A stretch of 64,000 nucleotides of DNA from Rickettsiales bacterium (GCA_024304995.1 JAMWZD010000001.1:193472-257471); one strand, 5' to 3'; shown: positions 7,614 through 17,045, counted from the stretch's first letter. Translations and numbers: made by a program. Notes: generated by a model not told the origin, from the sequence alone.

Positions 7614-9511
7614 AGATTCCTCCTCGCACGTTCAATCGAACGCGCCATATCTGCAGCGATCTGGCCTTGGCTTTGCCGGAAGCCACGCGCATCAGGGGTT
7701 TGAATATTCATGGTGACATTGACCGGTGCTGCACTCATCCCATTTGGCATGATTTGCATGGGGGAGTTTCCGGCAAATGCCAGCTCCGGCCCGCGCTCAC
7801 CGACTACGCCGAATTGGCCCGCTTTAAGCGTACCGCCATCGGCAAAGAAGCCGCCGAACATACTGCCAACACTGGAAAGCCAGCTGCCGAACCCACCGCC
7901 GGAGCCGCCACCACTTTTGAACAGGCCACCGATAGAGCCAAATAGCCCATCGATCATGCCGCCTTTGCCGGTGATGCCGAGGTCCTTGAGCGCAAATTGC
8001 AGCAGTGATCGGTTCAGATCAGACAGAAATCCTTTGGCAAAATCACCAAAGCTATCAAACCGGCCATTAATGGCATCGAGTGAATCGGCAATGCTGCCTT
8101 CCATGGTTTTGCCCAGATCGGCAAATTCACCCTCGATCACATCGCCCACTTTTTCGGAGGATTTCTGCAGGCGTTCCTGCGCCTGTTCCATGGCACGACC
8201 GAAGGTTTCCTGATTGATATGGCCTTCTTTTAGCAGCTTATTGAGCAGCTCCATTTCCTTATTGTAGCGTTCCAGCGGCGTGCGCGTGGATTCAATGATG
8301 CGCTGTGCCTCACGCTGCAGCTTAGTAAATTTTTCAGTGGCCTTGCTGGTTTCCTCGGTCTTTTCCGGTGTTTGCGTTTCCTCGAACAGACTGGCCAGCG
8401 AGGCGTCTTTTGCCTGACGCGCCTCAGCCATTTTGAGCGCCGCACCCTGAATTTCCGCATCAATGGCGGCGTTAAACTCCCGGGCCTCGGTGAGCGCCTG
8501 ATCAAAGGCACTCCCCATGGCATCCAGCAGACCGGTTTCCAGTGCTGCGCGGGTATTCTCAAACGATACGCCACCCAGTGGATCTTCAATAAAGGCGGCA
8601 AGGTCTTTACCCAGCGCTTCGAAACGAGCGGAGATGGTTTCACCGAAGGCATTAAATGCCCGCCCAACGCCCTTGAATACGGCGATGAACAGATTGCCGA
8701 ACTTGATCACCTCCGCGACAATGGCCTTAAAGCCCAGCTTGAACAACGGAATGGCGGCGGTAATTTTCTCCGCTAGCCACTTAATAGCATTGGCAACGGC
8801 CATCAGGATATCCGTCAGCCCCGCATCTCCAATGGCTTTTACCAGTTTGGAGAAGGCATCGCCCATATTGGACAGCGCGACATTCAGCGTACCGGCTTGT
8901 TCTTTCATCGCTCCGGCAAACTGTACATTGCCGATGGATTGCAGGTATCCTTCAATTTCCTTGGCGTTTTTGCCAACGGTGGTGCTCACCCCTTGGAAGG
9001 TGAATGTCACCTGATCGCCTTGGCTCTTGGACTTGATACCGAATTCTTTCAGGCGTTCAAACTCACCCGTTGTGGCATCGGCCACCGCTTCAATCATCTG
9101 ATTGAGCGATTTACCCATGGCGCTGGCGGTATTGCCGTAAGAGGTCAGCGCATCTTCAGATGGTGTCAGTCCCAACGCTTTCAGCTTGATGAAGGCATCG
9201 GTTACTTCTTCCAGCTGGAACGGCGTGGTAGCCGCAAAATCCTGAATAAAGCCAAACGCCACGGCTGCTTTATCGGCTGATCCGGTGACGGTGCGTAAAG
9301 ACGCTTCCAGCTTTTCAAACTTGGTGATGGTATCCACCATCTGCCTGCCGACAAAGGCCGTAGCCATCAATCCACCGATACGGCTCAATCCGCGCCCCAG
9401 TTTGGAAAAGCGGCGGTCCATATTCGATACGTTATTATTGATCTCCGCGAAGGCTTTTTGCGTCTTATTGATCGCACGTATCGTAAATTTAGCCTCAGCG
9501 AACCTTGCCAT
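7610..9511 (-). CDS. tail tape measure protein
   Basis: 633 residues. The N-terminal 40 residues are a basic coiled-coil-like region. Residues about 50-200 match the lambda-type tape measure domain (TVTGSADKAAVAFGFIQDFA, LEEVTDAFIKLKALGL), and hydrophobic helices follow near 215-290. The C-terminus is glycine-rich and ends with FFADGGTLKAGQFGVVGERGPE, typical of phage tape measures. The protein sets tail length and is thought to help form the DNA channel. At 633 residues it predicts a short tail. It begins inside the end of the frameshifted chaperone T frame. Confidence 0.9.
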   Translation of the reverse strand: MARFAEAKFTIRAINKTQKAFAEINNNVSNMDRRFSKLGRGLSRIGGLMATAFVGRQMVDTITKFEKLEASLRTVTGSADKAAVAFGFIQDFAATTPFQLEEVTDAFIKLKALGLTPSEDALTSYGNTASAMGKSLNQMIEAVADATTGEFERLKEFGIKSKSQGDQVTFTFQGVSTTVGKNAKEIEGYLQSIGNVQFAGAMKEQAGTLNVALSNMGDAFSKLVKAIGDAGLTDILMAVANAIKWLAEKITAAIPLFKLGFKAIVAEVIKFGNLFIAVFKGVGRAFNAFGETISARFEALGKDLAAFIEDPLGGVSFENTRAALETGLLDAMGSAFDQALTEAREFNAAIDAEIQGAALKMAEARQAKDASLASLFEETQTPEKTEETSKATEKFTKLQREAQRIIESTRTPLERYNKEMELLNKLLKEGHINQETFGRAMEQAQERLQKSSEKVGDVIEGEFADLGKTMEGSIADSLDAINGRFDSFGDFAKGFLSDLNRSLLQFALKDLGITGKGGMIDGLFGSIGGLFKSGGGSGGGFGSWLSSVGSMFGGFFADGGTLKAGQFGVVGERGPELAFAGNSPMQIMPNGMSAAPVNVTMNIQTPDARGFRQSQGQIAADMARSIERARRNL

Positions 9512-9650
9512 GGTTTTTACTCATTTGTTCTGTTTGAAGTTCAAAAAATGCGACCCACTCCATAAATTGACGGGTATCCATGGCTTCGATCTCAGCCAGC
9601 GGTCGGCTCAGCCGCCATGACAGGGCTAATTGGTTGCGTCGGAAGGGGGC
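9495..9650 (-). CDS. tail assembly chaperone, T-like frameshift extension
   Basis: This open frame lies -1 to the chaperone G frame and runs from about 9650 to TGA at 9495-9497. It encodes RRNQLALSWRLSRPLAEIEA followed by MDTRQFMEWVAFFELQ, a close match to the GT-type tail assembly protein T (WRLSRPL...FMEWVAFF). It has no ribosome site of its own. In lambda-like phages T is made only as G-T by a -1 ribosomal slip. The C-rich run GCGCCCCCTTCC at 9640-9651 lies where the two frames overlap and is the likely slip point. The 3' end overlaps the tape measure start by 17 bases. Confidence 0.65.
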   Translation of the reverse strand, partial: APFRRNQLALSWRLSRPLAEIEAMDTRQFMEWVAFFELQTEQMSKNHGKVR

Positions 9651-10002
9651 GCGTCGGAGTTTCCCTTATGGGTATCCAGATCACCGAAGAAATGTTCTTC
9701 GATTTTTTCAGCGATGCGGGAGACGACACGGTAATCGGCCTCCTGCATCAGTTTATCCCGGTCATTGACACTGAAGATGCGCTTGCCGCTCTCATCTTTG
9801 GCTTTCACCACGATGATATTAGCTGCCTGCTCAATATTGCTGGCTTTTTTACTGGCAATCTTCTGCATCAGATTGACCTCGGCCATGGTCATAGGGAACA
9901 CATGCACCATGAGCGGTCCGGATTCATCGCCCCATTGGGAACGGAGATGATCAGCCTTTCCTGCGCCGCGTAATGAGCAGTAGCACGATTAATAACACTC
10001 AT
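9626..10002 (-). CDS. tail assembly chaperone G-like protein, frame interrupted near the N-terminus
   Basis: A very strong ribosome site (AAGGAGGAGAAT) precedes ATG at 10002, but that frame (MSVINRATAHYAAQERLIISVP) meets TGA after 38 codons. The -1 frame continues with QWGDESGPLMVHVFPMTMAE and stays open to TAG at 9626. Joined at GTTCCCAATGGGG near 9935 the two halves give one ordinary chaperone of about 125 residues, with the expected hydrophobic-then-helical pattern. So one C is either missing (mutation or assembly error in a C run) or re-read by the ribosome. Its place between tail tube and tape measure fits the lambda gpG role. Confidence 0.65.
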
Positions 10003-10012
10003 ATTCTCCTCC

Positions 10013-10405
10013 TTAAGCCACGGTTGATTCAGTCAGCGCCCCGGTGCCGGTGAAGCTGAACGAGGCTTCCACCAGACCATCAAAGGAGGCGTTGTAAGAA
10101 ATCGAAGTGATGATCGCATCACCGCTCCAGTAGGTAGCACCCGCGTCATCGCCTTCAGGGTAGAGATTGAGCGTGACCGTTCCTCCGGCAGAGAGCGCTC
10201 CCTGACCAGCGGTATCGGTTTCATCCCAGAAACCGTCAAAGCTGCCAGACCAGCCTTTGATGGTGGCTTGGTTTTTGCGCCATGAGGTGCCAATGATGGA
10301 TGCGTCTACGGTGTCGGAGGTGATCTCCATCGACCATGATTTAATTTCAGCGACTTGGTCCGATCCAATAAAGACCTTACCCTCGCTACCGGCGTGCGTG
10401 GCCAT
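10013..10405 (-). CDS. phage tail tube protein
   Basis: 130 residues, one beta-rich domain: GKVFIGSDQVAEIKSWSMEI, WSGSFDGFWDETD, GDAIITSISYNASFDGLVEASFSFTGTG. This is the pattern of siphophage major tail tube proteins. It is preceded by an AGGAG-type site and sits between the tail terminator gene and the chaperone, the normal position. The tube polymerises around the tape measure protein. Confidence 0.85.
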   Translation of the reverse strand: MATHAGSEGKVFIGSDQVAEIKSWSMEITSDTVDASIIGTSWRKNQATIKGWSGSFDGFWDETDTAGQGALSAGGTVTLNLYPEGDDAGATYWSGDAIITSISYNASFDGLVEASFSFTGTGALTESTVA

Positions 10406-10444
10406 AGTGTTTCTCCTGTTATGGGTTGATTAAATGCAGCAGCG

Positions 10445-10888
10445 TCAGACGAGCGTTTGAGGCTGATGTTCTTTGACGGTGTAGAGAATGGCGTAATTCA
10501 TGACCGCCACGGCAACGGGCCGCTCTCCATCATCAGAAAATTGTGTTTCCGTGGTATCCAGCACCATGTCTTTGACCAGACCACCCAAGGTGACATCGGC
10601 GGCGATCAGCTGCTCGATTTCCAAGGCCAGCGCATCGGTATCCTCATCCACTTTGCCTCGGGCTTTGACATAGACTTCAATGCTCAGGCGCAATTCCCGC
10701 TGCTGGGTGCGCGGGCGTGACATGGACTGTTCGCCCAGTGTTTCCAGCTTTGTGTAAACCAACAAGGCAGGCAATTTGGGGTCATCAATCGGGTAGACAC
10801 GCGCCTCAAACACATTATTGCCCGCGCTGGTATTGCCTTTGAGCAGCGCAATCACCGCCTGTCGTATCTGTGTGCGTGCGTGGCTCAT
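10445..10888 (-). CDS. tail terminator (gpU-like minor tail protein)
   Basis: 147 residues: RTQIRQAVIALLKGNTSAGNNVFEARVYP, then PALLVYTKLE and LRLSIEVYVKARG. This is the layout of lambda gpU-like tail terminator proteins, which cap the tail tube and join it to the head. The start overlaps the stop of the head-tail joining gene by 4 bases. Confidence 0.78.
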   Translation of the reverse strand: MSHARTQIRQAVIALLKGNTSAGNNVFEARVYPIDDPKLPALLVYTKLETLGEQSMSRPRTQQRELRLSIEVYVKARGKVDEDTDALALEIEQLIAADVTLGGLVKDMVLDTTETQFSDDGERPVAVAVMNYAILYTVKEHQPQTLV

Positions 10889-11196
10889 AGTTTCTCCAGC
10901 GTTAATTCGGTAATGCCTTCCTCATCCGGGCGAATGACGGCCACTTCATAATCTTGCTCCTCGATGGTGAACTGGTCGCCGACCGCGATCTCGGGAATAT
11001 CCTGCGTGCGTACCGACAGCACAGGGCTGCTGATCACCACATCCACGCTTTCGCCGCCTGTTAACTCGGAATATGCCTGAAACAGGCCAGAAAGAACGCG
11101 AGACGCACCGCCAGTTGGGGTGTAGGTGATCTCGCGCCCATCCAGCCTGTCCAGCATCGAGAGGTGATGATCGGCCATGTCATCAATGAAGCCCAT
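10885..11196 (-). CDS. head-tail joining protein
   Basis: 103 residues with a compact beta fold: REITYTPTGGASRVLSGLFQ, then VVISSPVLSVRTQDIPEIAVGDQFTIEEQDYEV. This resembles lambda FII-like head-tail joining proteins, where the text pattern 'L.V...D.p...vGD.v.v.g..Y.V' is typical. It is placed between the capsid decoration gene and the tail terminator and coupled to the latter by ATGA overlap. Confidence 0.7.
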   Translation of the reverse strand: MGFIDDMADHHLSMLDRLDGREITYTPTGGASRVLSGLFQAYSELTGGESVDVVISSPVLSVRTQDIPEIAVGDQFTIEEQDYEVAVIRPDEEGITELTLEKL

Positions 11197-11198
11197 AA

Positions 11199-11531
11199 TT
11201 ACAGCCCCACATTGAGCAGCAATTTGACATTGGCATCACCGGATGCCGCAGCCTCAGCTGCCACGCCGACAATGGTATTGCCCGATGCGGTGGTGGTCAG
11301 ATTGCTGTTGGTGCTGTTCCAGTAGAGCTTCGCGCCTTGGGTGACCGCACCGCTTGCTTTCGGCACGCTAAACACGCCGGTGACATGCACCGCGCCTGTT
11401 TTGCCATCAGCAATATTGGTTTTTGCGACACCGCCAATCGTGCCGACCAGCACAAAATCCCCGGAGGACACATCCGCGCCCGAAGGGGTGTAGTTGAGGG
11501 CTTTGCCCTCCTGAACATAGTTAGTAGCCAT
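11199..11531 (-). CDS. DUF2190 capsid decoration protein
   Basis: 110 residues: NYVQEGKALNYTPSGADVSSGD, GGVAKTNIADGKTGAVHVTGVF, GAKLYWNSTNSNLTTTASGN, VGVAAEAAASGDANVKLLLN. These are the conserved blocks of DUF2190 proteins, which lie next to Mu- or lambda-type major capsid genes and are taken to be capsid cement. It is preceded by an AGGAG site and lies 24 bases after the capsid gene. Confidence 0.88.
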   Translation of the reverse strand: MATNYVQEGKALNYTPSGADVSSGDFVLVGTIGGVAKTNIADGKTGAVHVTGVFSVPKASGAVTQGAKLYWNSTNSNLTTTASGNTIVGVAAEAAASGDANVKLLLNVGL

Positions 11532-11555
11532 AGGTTTTCTCCTGTTGGTTTGGGA

Positions 11556-13499
11556 TTAAGCGCCGGGGTTTTTGTAGAGTGTGCGGAACTCCAGCGGAGC
11601 CGCTGCGGCATCGATGCGTACCTTGTATTCGACCCCGTCAATCGACCAGCCATCCTGCTGATCAAGGAACGGAGCTGCCACGCCATCGAGGTAGCCCACT
11701 TCAATCGTGTCGAAGATGCTTGGATTGGCGAGCAGATACCACGCCGTGGTGGAATCCGCGTCCAGCCGCGCATCGACAATAATCTCAGCAGCGCCGCGCA
11801 CCGGGTTCGGAATCCGGCTGTTGGTTTTGCTGGGGTCAGTTTCGGATACCATCAACACACGCGCCGTATCTTCCAGCGCCGCAGGCACAAGGAAGAAGGA
11901 CGGGCTGATATTGAGCGTAGCCACCCCATCTTTCTGGGTACGCATGGCTGTCCGACCAGCGCCCACCGTGGCAGCAGATGGCGCACCACCCGAACCGGCA
12001 AGGTTGTTGTGATCAGCGTGGAATAGCGCCGTCCCATCCGACATGGTCGGGTTGCTGGTGATGACATTGAATACCAGATCACCCACGGTACGCGCCGCCG
12101 CACGACCCATCTTGCGCGGGATGTCGGTAAACGCAGTCAGGTCGTCATTGATGATCGCCTGCCGGGTGATGGAAAACAGCTTGCCGTAAGTGGCCAGCTG
12201 AATGGTTTCATGCCGTTCACCAAGGCTTCCATGCTTGTATTCACCGCCTTCTTTGACCTCATCCAGCGTATCAAACACGCCCATGCCCACACGGGTGTGC
12301 TGTTTGAAATCGGACAAGTTTCCGGAGCGGGTAAAGCGCTGGAACACTTCCTCGGCTTCCTCATAGCCCCGGAGCATCGCCTTGCGGGCGTTGTTCTCCA
12401 GCACTTTGGGGAAATCGGAGGTGCTATGGGTAAAGGCACGTCCTACCAGTTCGCGCTTATCCATGCGCTCGGTACGAATACCGCGCAGCTCCAAAGATTT
12501 ACGCGCCATTTCCAAGAGCGTATAGCCACAGAGATCAGTGGGTTTGTCATCTTTGGGAGCAATGCCTGCGCGGAACGCAATAGCATCACCGGCGGCGCGA
12601 GAGAATTTTTCGACATCGCTTTCGCCCATTTCAATGCGCTGACCAGCGGCGGTTGGCTGCTCCTGCTTGCCGATTGCCTCTAACAGCAATTTGCGAGCCT
12701 CATGGATATCAATGGCCGGATCATCCAGACATTGATCGCGCACCTCCGTATGGTCATCATAGTTGGTAAAGAGTGCGCGGATTTCACTCCGGCGCAGTTT
12801 TTCGGATTCCAGCGCCCGTTTGGCACCTTCACCCATGATTTCACCCTTGCGCGTTTCGTCAATTTCCACTGACGCGGCACGCTCGGGCAACTCGTTTGTA
12901 GCCTCAGGCATAGGTTTCTCCTTAAGTTGGGGTTGTGAAGGGAGGATGCGCTCCTCCAGTTTCCTGCCAATGCCAACGGATGCGTCGGCGGGAATATCGA
13001 CCAGAGAGATTTCCATCGGTGTCCAGCTGGTCACGCGATAGAGGTCTGGTGTGTTTTCGTTTTCTTCCTGCAATTTGCGCTCATTGATGCGGTAAGCGAC
13101 CGACACGTTGCGCAGGATGCCATCGCGCACGTCCTGCCAGATGCCTTCGACCTCGGCGCGTTTGGACAGGCGCACTTCGGCATAGCCACGGCCTTTCTCA
13201 ATCCACGCACGCTCAACCACACCAATGCGGTTGTCTCGCTCGGAGCGGTCATGGTTGTAAAGCAGCGGAGCGCTGTTATTCAGCCGCTCAAAATCTACCT
13301 CGCCATCGGCATGACCGAGCACCTCAATCCATGGTTCGCTAAAAAAACTCTGGCGCGTGACCGGTTCTTCCGAAGAAAAAGAAAGCCGCACGAGTCGGCT
13401 TTCAGGGTCAATGATGGAGTCGCGGTTAAGGTCAATCTGCCTTGTCAGCAGCTCCTGCGGTATCTTTTCCGGTTGGCTTTTCGCCTGTGTCTTGCTCAT
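11556..13499 (-). CDS. prohead protease-major capsid protein fusion
   Basis: 647 residues. Residues about 15-170 are a HK97-type prohead protease (PLLYNHDRSERDNRIGVVER carries the catalytic-histidine region; RNVSVAYRI and SWTPMEISLVDIPAD follow). About 170-300 is a charged scaffold-like linker. The remainder is a Mu gpT-like capsid domain (LFHADHNNLAG, ATLNISPSFFLVPAALEDTARVL). Fused protease-capsid proteins are known in this phage group; the protease removes scaffold during maturation. The start at 13499 is preferred because AGGAGA lies 9 bases upstream. It overlaps the portal gene 3' end by 68 bases. Confidence 0.88.
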   Translation of the reverse strand: MSKTQAKSQPEKIPQELLTRQIDLNRDSIIDPESRLVRLSFSSEEPVTRQSFFSEPWIEVLGHADGEVDFERLNNSAPLLYNHDRSERDNRIGVVERAWIEKGRGYAEVRLSKRAEVEGIWQDVRDGILRNVSVAYRINERKLQEENENTPDLYRVTSWTPMEISLVDIPADASVGIGRKLEERILPSQPQLKEKPMPEATNELPERAASVEIDETRKGEIMGEGAKRALESEKLRRSEIRALFTNYDDHTEVRDQCLDDPAIDIHEARKLLLEAIGKQEQPTAAGQRIEMGESDVEKFSRAAGDAIAFRAGIAPKDDKPTDLCGYTLLEMARKSLELRGIRTERMDKRELVGRAFTHSTSDFPKVLENNARKAMLRGYEEAEEVFQRFTRSGNLSDFKQHTRVGMGVFDTLDEVKEGGEYKHGSLGERHETIQLATYGKLFSITRQAIINDDLTAFTDIPRKMGRAAARTVGDLVFNVITSNPTMSDGTALFHADHNNLAGSGGAPSAATVGAGRTAMRTQKDGVATLNISPSFFLVPAALEDTARVLMVSETDPSKTNSRIPNPVRGAAEIIVDARLDADSTTAWYLLANPSIFDTIEVGYLDGVAAPFLDQQDGWSIDGVEYKVRIDAAAAPLEFRTLYKNPGA

Positions 13500-14997
13500 C
13501 TTCATTCTCCTGTGATGGGTTATCGGCAGCGGGTTTGGCTGGCTGAGACGTAGTGAAACTGATACCGGCCTCGTTTTCCTGCTCGCGCTCCTGCTTGATT
13601 TGCTCGAATATGTCTTGTGGATTGCCGCCACGCTCACGGATGACCTGCGCCCGGGATTTGAAGCCTGACTGCACCGCTTTTTCCTCGGCGGTGATTTCTT
13701 TTTGTGGGTCAATCCATGGCATGGTTGGGCCTTGGAACCCGGCTTTCTTGAGCGTGCGAGGATTGATCGCGCTTTGCGGCGCATTCAACTGACCGGATAG
13801 AACGGCCATATCCACGAACCGCTCCCAAATCGGACGCACGCAGCGTTCAATGAAATACTCACGCAGCACTGCGTAATGGACCGACTGCTCCACCAATTCC
13901 TGCCGCTGTGCGCTGTAAGTGCCGTTATAATCCTTGGCTATGCTGGAAAAGCTGGTGTTGGTACCTGCTGCCACGGCGCGTAACTGGCTGTTGCGGAACT
14001 GTTCCAGCATGGCATTGGGTCGGTTGCTATCGATCATGCCGACTTCCTCACCGGGAAGCAGGTTGTCGAAAATCATCCCGGGCTGCATTTTCATCAACCG
14101 GTTACCGGCATCATCCATCTGCAGCCCTGAGGTCGGGCCGTCGAGGCTTTTGCGGATATAAGCACAAATGCTGGCCGCGACCTTTGCCGCCAAGCGTTCC
14201 GACACCTCGTAATCCTTAATATCCTCCATGCGCGTGAGCACGCTGGCAAAGATGGATACGCCGCGTGTCTGGCTGATACGCTTGGTAATCTTGAGATGCA
14301 GGATTTTATCAGCCGTGAAGCGTTTTACATCCTGCTTGAGAGCCAGCGTGTTGTTATCGCCGGGGTGATCTTTATAGAGGTGATAGGCTTTAGGCCGTCC
14401 CCAGCCATTCTTCTCCACGCCATGGATGATGGTGCGTTTCTGGTCATTGTAATCAAAGGGAAGATAATCCGCTTCGATCAGCTCCAGCGAATACGGCACC
14501 AGCGTACCATGATCAATATTGGCAGAGGTGCCTTGGATATGTTTGACAAGCACTTCACCATCGCGGAACCAGTGACGCGCCAGCAGACGCAGCGTGTGAT
14601 TCCAGTGGCATTCCCATGTGACTTCCGGGAAGCACACCCATTCTTCCCAAAGCTCCACCAGCTGATCGTTGATCTCCTTGGCAAGTTCACCATTTTTCTG
14701 CTTCACCTGCGGTTCGACCGTAATGCCGCGCCCAACCACATTGGCCACCAGACAATCCAGCACGCCACCAGCCAGATCATGGTTTTCATCCAAGTGGCGT
14801 GCTTGCAGGCGAAGTGACTCGCCCGCACGCTCAACAATTGCGTCACCGGAGCCGGAATCGGTTTTGGTTTTGCGCAGGCGGGAGGGCTGTGCGGCCTCAT
14901 AGGCACGCTGCGCCGCCAGTATTTTGCGGGCGGTATCACGCCGCAGTGCCGCCTGCGGAGAGAGTGCCTCTATCGCTTTGTCGAAAATATTACTCAT
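13432..14997 (-). CDS. lambda-family portal protein
   Basis: 521 residues of the lambda gpB portal family. Visible blocks: ESLRLQARHLDENHDLAGGVLDCLVANVVGRG near residue 60-95, HWFRDGEVLVKH, LPFDYNDQKRTIIHGVE, KILHLKITKRISQTRGVSIF, and NTSFSSIAKDYNGTYSAQRQELVEQ. The portal forms the dodecameric ring at one capsid vertex. The C-terminal 40 residues are acidic and low-complexity and are encoded in the region shared with the protease gene. The start overlaps the small upstream connector gene by 8 bases. Confidence 0.93.
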   Translation of the reverse strand: MSNIFDKAIEALSPQAALRRDTARKILAAQRAYEAAQPSRLRKTKTDSGSGDAIVERAGESLRLQARHLDENHDLAGGVLDCLVANVVGRGITVEPQVKQKNGELAKEINDQLVELWEEWVCFPEVTWECHWNHTLRLLARHWFRDGEVLVKHIQGTSANIDHGTLVPYSLELIEADYLPFDYNDQKRTIIHGVEKNGWGRPKAYHLYKDHPGDNNTLALKQDVKRFTADKILHLKITKRISQTRGVSIFASVLTRMEDIKDYEVSERLAAKVAASICAYIRKSLDGPTSGLQMDDAGNRLMKMQPGMIFDNLLPGEEVGMIDSNRPNAMLEQFRNSQLRAVAAGTNTSFSSIAKDYNGTYSAQRQELVEQSVHYAVLREYFIERCVRPIWERFVDMAVLSGQLNAPQSAINPRTLKKAGFQGPTMPWIDPQKEITAEEKAVQSGFKSRAQVIRERGGNPQDIFEQIKQEREQENEAGISFTTSQPAKPAADNPSQENEDEQDTGEKPTGKDTAGAADKAD

Positions 14998-15211
14998 CGC
15001 TAAAATCCGCTAATGCCGCGCCTCCGGTTGAAGCGGCGGCAAAGGCCGCCACACGGCGTTCCCAATATTGAATCTGCTCACGTATTTCCTTGGCGTTGGC
15101 CAATGTCAGCGAGCGTCCGTTCATCGAGTAACTCTGACCCTTGGCCACAGCCAGATCGGCGGCGATCCACGCATCGAGTGCGATTTGTGCCTGTGTTGAT
15201 GTCAGTGCCAT
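14990..15211 (-). CDS. small head-tail connector (gpW/DUF6148-like)
   Basis: 73 residues, mainly helical: STQAQIALDAWIAADLAVAKGQSYSMNGRSLTLAN, then IREQIQYWERRVAAF. The GQSY...GR.LT.A....I..QI.YWE.RV pattern is that of short proteins (gpW / DUF6148) placed between the large terminase and the portal. They probably seal the portal to the tail. It is tightly packed between both neighbours. Confidence 0.8.
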   Translation of the reverse strand: MALTSTQAQIALDAWIAADLAVAKGQSYSMNGRSLTLANAKEIREQIQYWERRVAAFAAASTGGAALADFSDE

Positions 15212-15218
15212 ACTTGCC

Positions 15219-17045
15219 TCAGTTAAAATTCCAATCCTCGTAGCCCATCCATTCGGAGCTGCGGGATTTCTCAGTTTTCTTTTGCTCTTTCTGTTTCAGC
15301 TTTTCGCGCTCTTGGGTCTGCGCCAGAGCATCTAGGTTCGGATTCAGGATATGTAGCGCCGCCATGCCATAGACCCGGCAGTCCAGCGCCTCGTTGCGTC
15401 TGCCTTTGGGCATCACCCACACGCGGGTGGGATGGCCATTGACGAATTTGGTCTGGATGCGCTCAGCGGTGAGCTGCTTGAAATACTCCTCCGGATAATC
15501 TGCAGGAAAATGGCAGTAACCCGGCCCGGGCTGATGGATTTTCAGCCGGGAATAGATCATCTGCTTAGCCGTATCGGTGCCGATATTGAACAGCTTCACG
15601 CGCAGCTTGTTGTTCTTACTGAACTTGCTGACCAGTGGTTTGCCAATCTGGCTGGCACCTTTGATGGCGAACACGCGCTCATGTTCCCGCGCTTTGCAAT
15701 ATTCATAGACGCGCTGCGTCTGATGCCCACCGGAATCCACACAAGCAGCGGAAACGGATAATGTCCGGCCATCCGCTGATGCAATCGTCTGATGCAGCAC
15801 ATTGTCCAGATCTTCCCAGACCTTATTCTGCGCCGGGTCACCATGCAGCACATGATATTGGAGCGACCAGCTTTCCTGCGCCAATCCCCAACCGATCACT
15901 TCCGCTTCCAGCCGGTCATCCTGCACATCGACACCGGCGGTAATCACAATCACGCCCTCGGGCGCGATGCGGCCCCAGTTTTCCTTGCGTTTAAGTAGGC
16001 CGGACGGGTCTACGCCCTCCGTCTTGTCCTTCCATGTCTCGCCCAGCGAGGTATTAACCCAAACCTTGAGCGTTTCCGGCAATCGCTTCGCCTTAAGGAA
16101 GCTGACCACCATGTCGGACCATTTGACCCATGGGCTATACAGCTCGGAGATATGAAACCCGACCACACCATTAAACGGTGCCTCGGCTCGCCATTCTCCG
16201 TGGGAGAGCATCCATATCTTATCGCTTTCCTGTAGCTTGACGTTGCAATGTTCGCACTCGTAGCGCGTGCTTTCCGGGTGTTCCTTATCGAACTTCACCT
16301 GCGCCCAGCTGAGCACCTGAAACGTGCCGCATTCGGGGCATGGAACGTAGTAGCGGCGCATGTCACTCTGCTGATACCGCGCATCAATCTTGCTCTCGCC
16401 CTCGATAGTGGGCGTGCTGGCCGTGACTAACAGCCGGTTCCAGAAAGTGGTGGAGCGTTTTTGCGCCAGCGACCCCGGATCACCTTCAGCACCTGCAGAT
16501 GCCGGATAACGATCTTCCTCATCCAGCAGCACAATCCGTATCGGGCGGCTGGCCAGTGAGGACGGGCTGTTGGCTCCGGCCATGGTGATATGGCCACCGG
16601 CAAATTTCTTATGCAGCAGCGTATTATTGCTATCGCGGGATTTCGGGTCCTTAAACAGCGCGGTCAATACTTCCGTGTCACGTATCATCGGCGCAAGGCG
16701 GTCCTTGCTCCATGTTTCGGCCATATCCAGCGTGGGCTGAATCATCAGCATGGGTGACGGGTCCTGATGCGTGAAGTACCCAAGGATATTATTCAAAATC
16801 TCGGTTTTGCCGATCTGCGAGGAAGTCATATAGACCACCTCAGCAACACCGGGTTCATTCACCGCATCCATCATGCCGCGCTGATATGGGGCGCGGTCAG
16901 TCACCCAGCGTCCCGGCTCACTGCTGGCCTCGGGGCTAAGTCTCCTGTGCTGATCGGCCCACTGGCTCACCGTCAATTCCGGCGGCGGCGTCCAAGCCGA
17001 TATCACCGTCCTGATCATCTGGCTGTAGGTCTTCGCTGTCATCAT
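15219..17045 (-). CDS. terminase large subunit (GpA family)
   Basis: 608 residues of the lambda GpA family. The ATPase part has a Walker A motif SSQIGKT (75-81) and Walker B IVLLDEEDRYP (about 170-180). A cysteine pair set CPECG...YECEHC lies near 237-265. The C-terminal nuclease half has VITAGVDVQDDRLEAEVIGW and RRNEALDCRVYGMAALHIL. It cuts and packages the phage genome. The start overlaps the small subunit by up to 110 bases; conserved text begins at residue ~24, so a much shorter protein is unlikely. Confidence 0.95.
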   Translation of the reverse strand: MMTAKTYSQMIRTVISAWTPPPELTVSQWADQHRRLSPEASSEPGRWVTDRAPYQRGMMDAVNEPGVAEVVYMTSSQIGKTEILNNILGYFTHQDPSPMLMIQPTLDMAETWSKDRLAPMIRDTEVLTALFKDPKSRDSNNTLLHKKFAGGHITMAGANSPSSLASRPIRIVLLDEEDRYPASAGAEGDPGSLAQKRSTTFWNRLLVTASTPTIEGESKIDARYQQSDMRRYYVPCPECGTFQVLSWAQVKFDKEHPESTRYECEHCNVKLQESDKIWMLSHGEWRAEAPFNGVVGFHISELYSPWVKWSDMVVSFLKAKRLPETLKVWVNTSLGETWKDKTEGVDPSGLLKRKENWGRIAPEGVIVITAGVDVQDDRLEAEVIGWGLAQESWSLQYHVLHGDPAQNKVWEDLDNVLHQTIASADGRTLSVSAACVDSGGHQTQRVYEYCKAREHERVFAIKGASQIGKPLVSKFSKNNKLRVKLFNIGTDTAKQMIYSRLKIHQPGPGYCHFPADYPEEYFKQLTAERIQTKFVNGHPTRVWVMPKGRRNEALDCRVYGMAALHILNPNLDALAQTQEREKLKQKEQKKTEKSRSSEWMGYEDWNFN

